A DNA stretch of 64,000 bases from Inquilinus sp. Marseille-Q2685 (lineage in GTDB: Bacteria > Pseudomonadota > Alphaproteobacteria > DSM-16000 > Inquilinaceae): contig NZ_CAKAKL010000001.1 in NCBI RefSeq assembly GCF_916619195.1, positions 558,001 through 622,000 on the forward strand, in the 5' to 3' direction. The position numbers and the translations under genes were made by a program. Below the pieces are notes generated by a model. That model worked only from the letters and a program-made list of their open reading frames with translations. It was not told the DNA's origin and did no database searches. Positions 63,644 to 64,000 of this stretch are shown in pieces (position 1 is the first letter of the stretch; each line of letters begins with the position of its first letter).

Positions 63644-64000
63644 GCTTCAAGCCGCTGTTCTCCCGCTTCCTGGCCGCGGCGCCGGAGCGGCTGCACCTGG
63701 CCGCGCACAGCCACCATTTGTGGCCGGACACGGTGTTCGAGGCGCAGCTGCGCTATGTCGAGGACACCGCCCGCCTGGCCGACCACAAATGGGAGCTGGT
63801 GTTCGGCGATGTGGTGCCGCGGCTGCAGGCGCGGATCGCCGCGATCCTGTCCTTGCCCGACCCGGCCTCCCTCGCCTTCGCGCCGAACACGCATGAATTC
63901 GTCAAGCGCCTCTTGTCCTGCCTGCCGGCGGACCGGCCGGCGCGGGTGCTGGCCACGGATTCCGAGTTCCACAGCTTCCGCCGGCAGCTGGCGCGGCTCG
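63640..64000 (+). CDS. Kynureninase-like PLP-dependent enzyme (partial, N-terminal 120 residues)
   Basis: The frame is open to the window edge. GTG 63640 overlaps the kynA stop as GTGA. The visible part (LHLAAHSHHLWPD, FAPNTHEFVKRLLSCL) fits the N-terminus of class V aminotransferase-fold enzymes related to kynureninase. With tryptophan dioxygenase upstream, cleavage of kynurenine to anthranilate and alanine is the likely role. The PLP lysine is outside the window. Confidence 0.72.
   Translation, partial: MSFKPLFSRFLAAAPERLHLAAHSHHLWPDTVFEAQLRYVEDTARLADHKWELVFGDVVPRLQARIAAILSLPDPASLAFAPNTHEFVKRLLSCLPADRPARVLATDSEFHSFRRQLARL

Overview
The window is chromosomal DNA of a very GC-rich alphaproteobacterium. 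Supporting signs are the gene blocks purN-purM-DUF2066-perM-hdaA, fabD-fabG-acpP-fabF-mltG, rpsF-rpsR-rplI / dnaB-alr-mlaE-mlaF-radA-cvpA-purF, an aa3-oxidase subunit IV gene, and the lpiA/acvB lipid pair. The style is that of Rhodospirillales-like soil or rhizosphere bacteria; I cannot name a species. No rRNA, tRNA, CRISPR array, transposase or phage gene was recognised. Coding density is high and no gene-free stretch exceeds about 260 bases.

Layout. (1) 1-2,420: tail of a membrane-protein gene, then a leftward five-gene unit: EF-hand protein, small secreted protein, ECF sigma factor, anti-sigma factor, CnrX-like membrane-anchored sensor. (2) 2,577-9,255: pdeM; leftward DUF2066-pgsA-like-perM-hdaA; rightward purM and purN separated by a large cruciform repeat; a small cytochrome oxidase subunit IV gene behind a CRP-type palindrome; ndk. 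(3) 9,373-16,532: ABC-F ATPase; a lone CoxL-type molybdenum hydroxylase subunit; leftward pepA-holC-PAP2 phosphatase. (4) 16,730-22,547: lptG, surA and rsmA without the usual lptF, lptD and pdxA; a hypothetical gene; leftward yicC-gmk. (5) 22,593-29,559: an SDR gene, then a leftward fatty-acid and phospholipid block fabD-fabG-acpP-fabF-mltG-psd-pssA. (6) 29,796-44,019: ribosomal genes rpsF-rpsR-rplI, mprF/lpiA-acvB, dnaB-alr-mlaE-mlaF-radA-cvpA-purF and an SDR gene. (7) 44,147-48,553: an esterase and a leftward valine-degradation trio. (8) 48,763-57,613: a GlcG/HbpS-like gene and a branched-chain-type ABC transporter operon carrying two acyl-CoA ligase genes. (9) 57,627-64,000: an AraC regulator divergent from a tryptophan-tryptophylquinone (TTQ) aralkylamine dehydrogenase cluster (aauBEDA plus two c-type cytochromes), then tryptophan 2,3-dioxygenase and the start of a kynureninase-like gene.

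How the genes work together. Regions 2, 5 and 6 are housekeeping: purines, replication control, fatty acids, phospholipids, ribosome and cell wall. Many neighbouring genes overlap by 4 bases (ATGA, GTGA or TTGA), which implies tight co-translation. Regions 7-9 are catabolic: valine breakdown, uptake and CoA activation of an acid substrate, and oxidation of aromatic amines together with tryptophan. At least five kinds of palindromic intergenic repeat are spread over the window. The most unusual items are the 268-bp cruciform whose right arm holds the purN ribosome-binding site and start codon, the aau-kyn aromatic amine/tryptophan locus with an animal-like tryptophan dioxygenase, and the lptG-surA-rsmA block that has lost three members.
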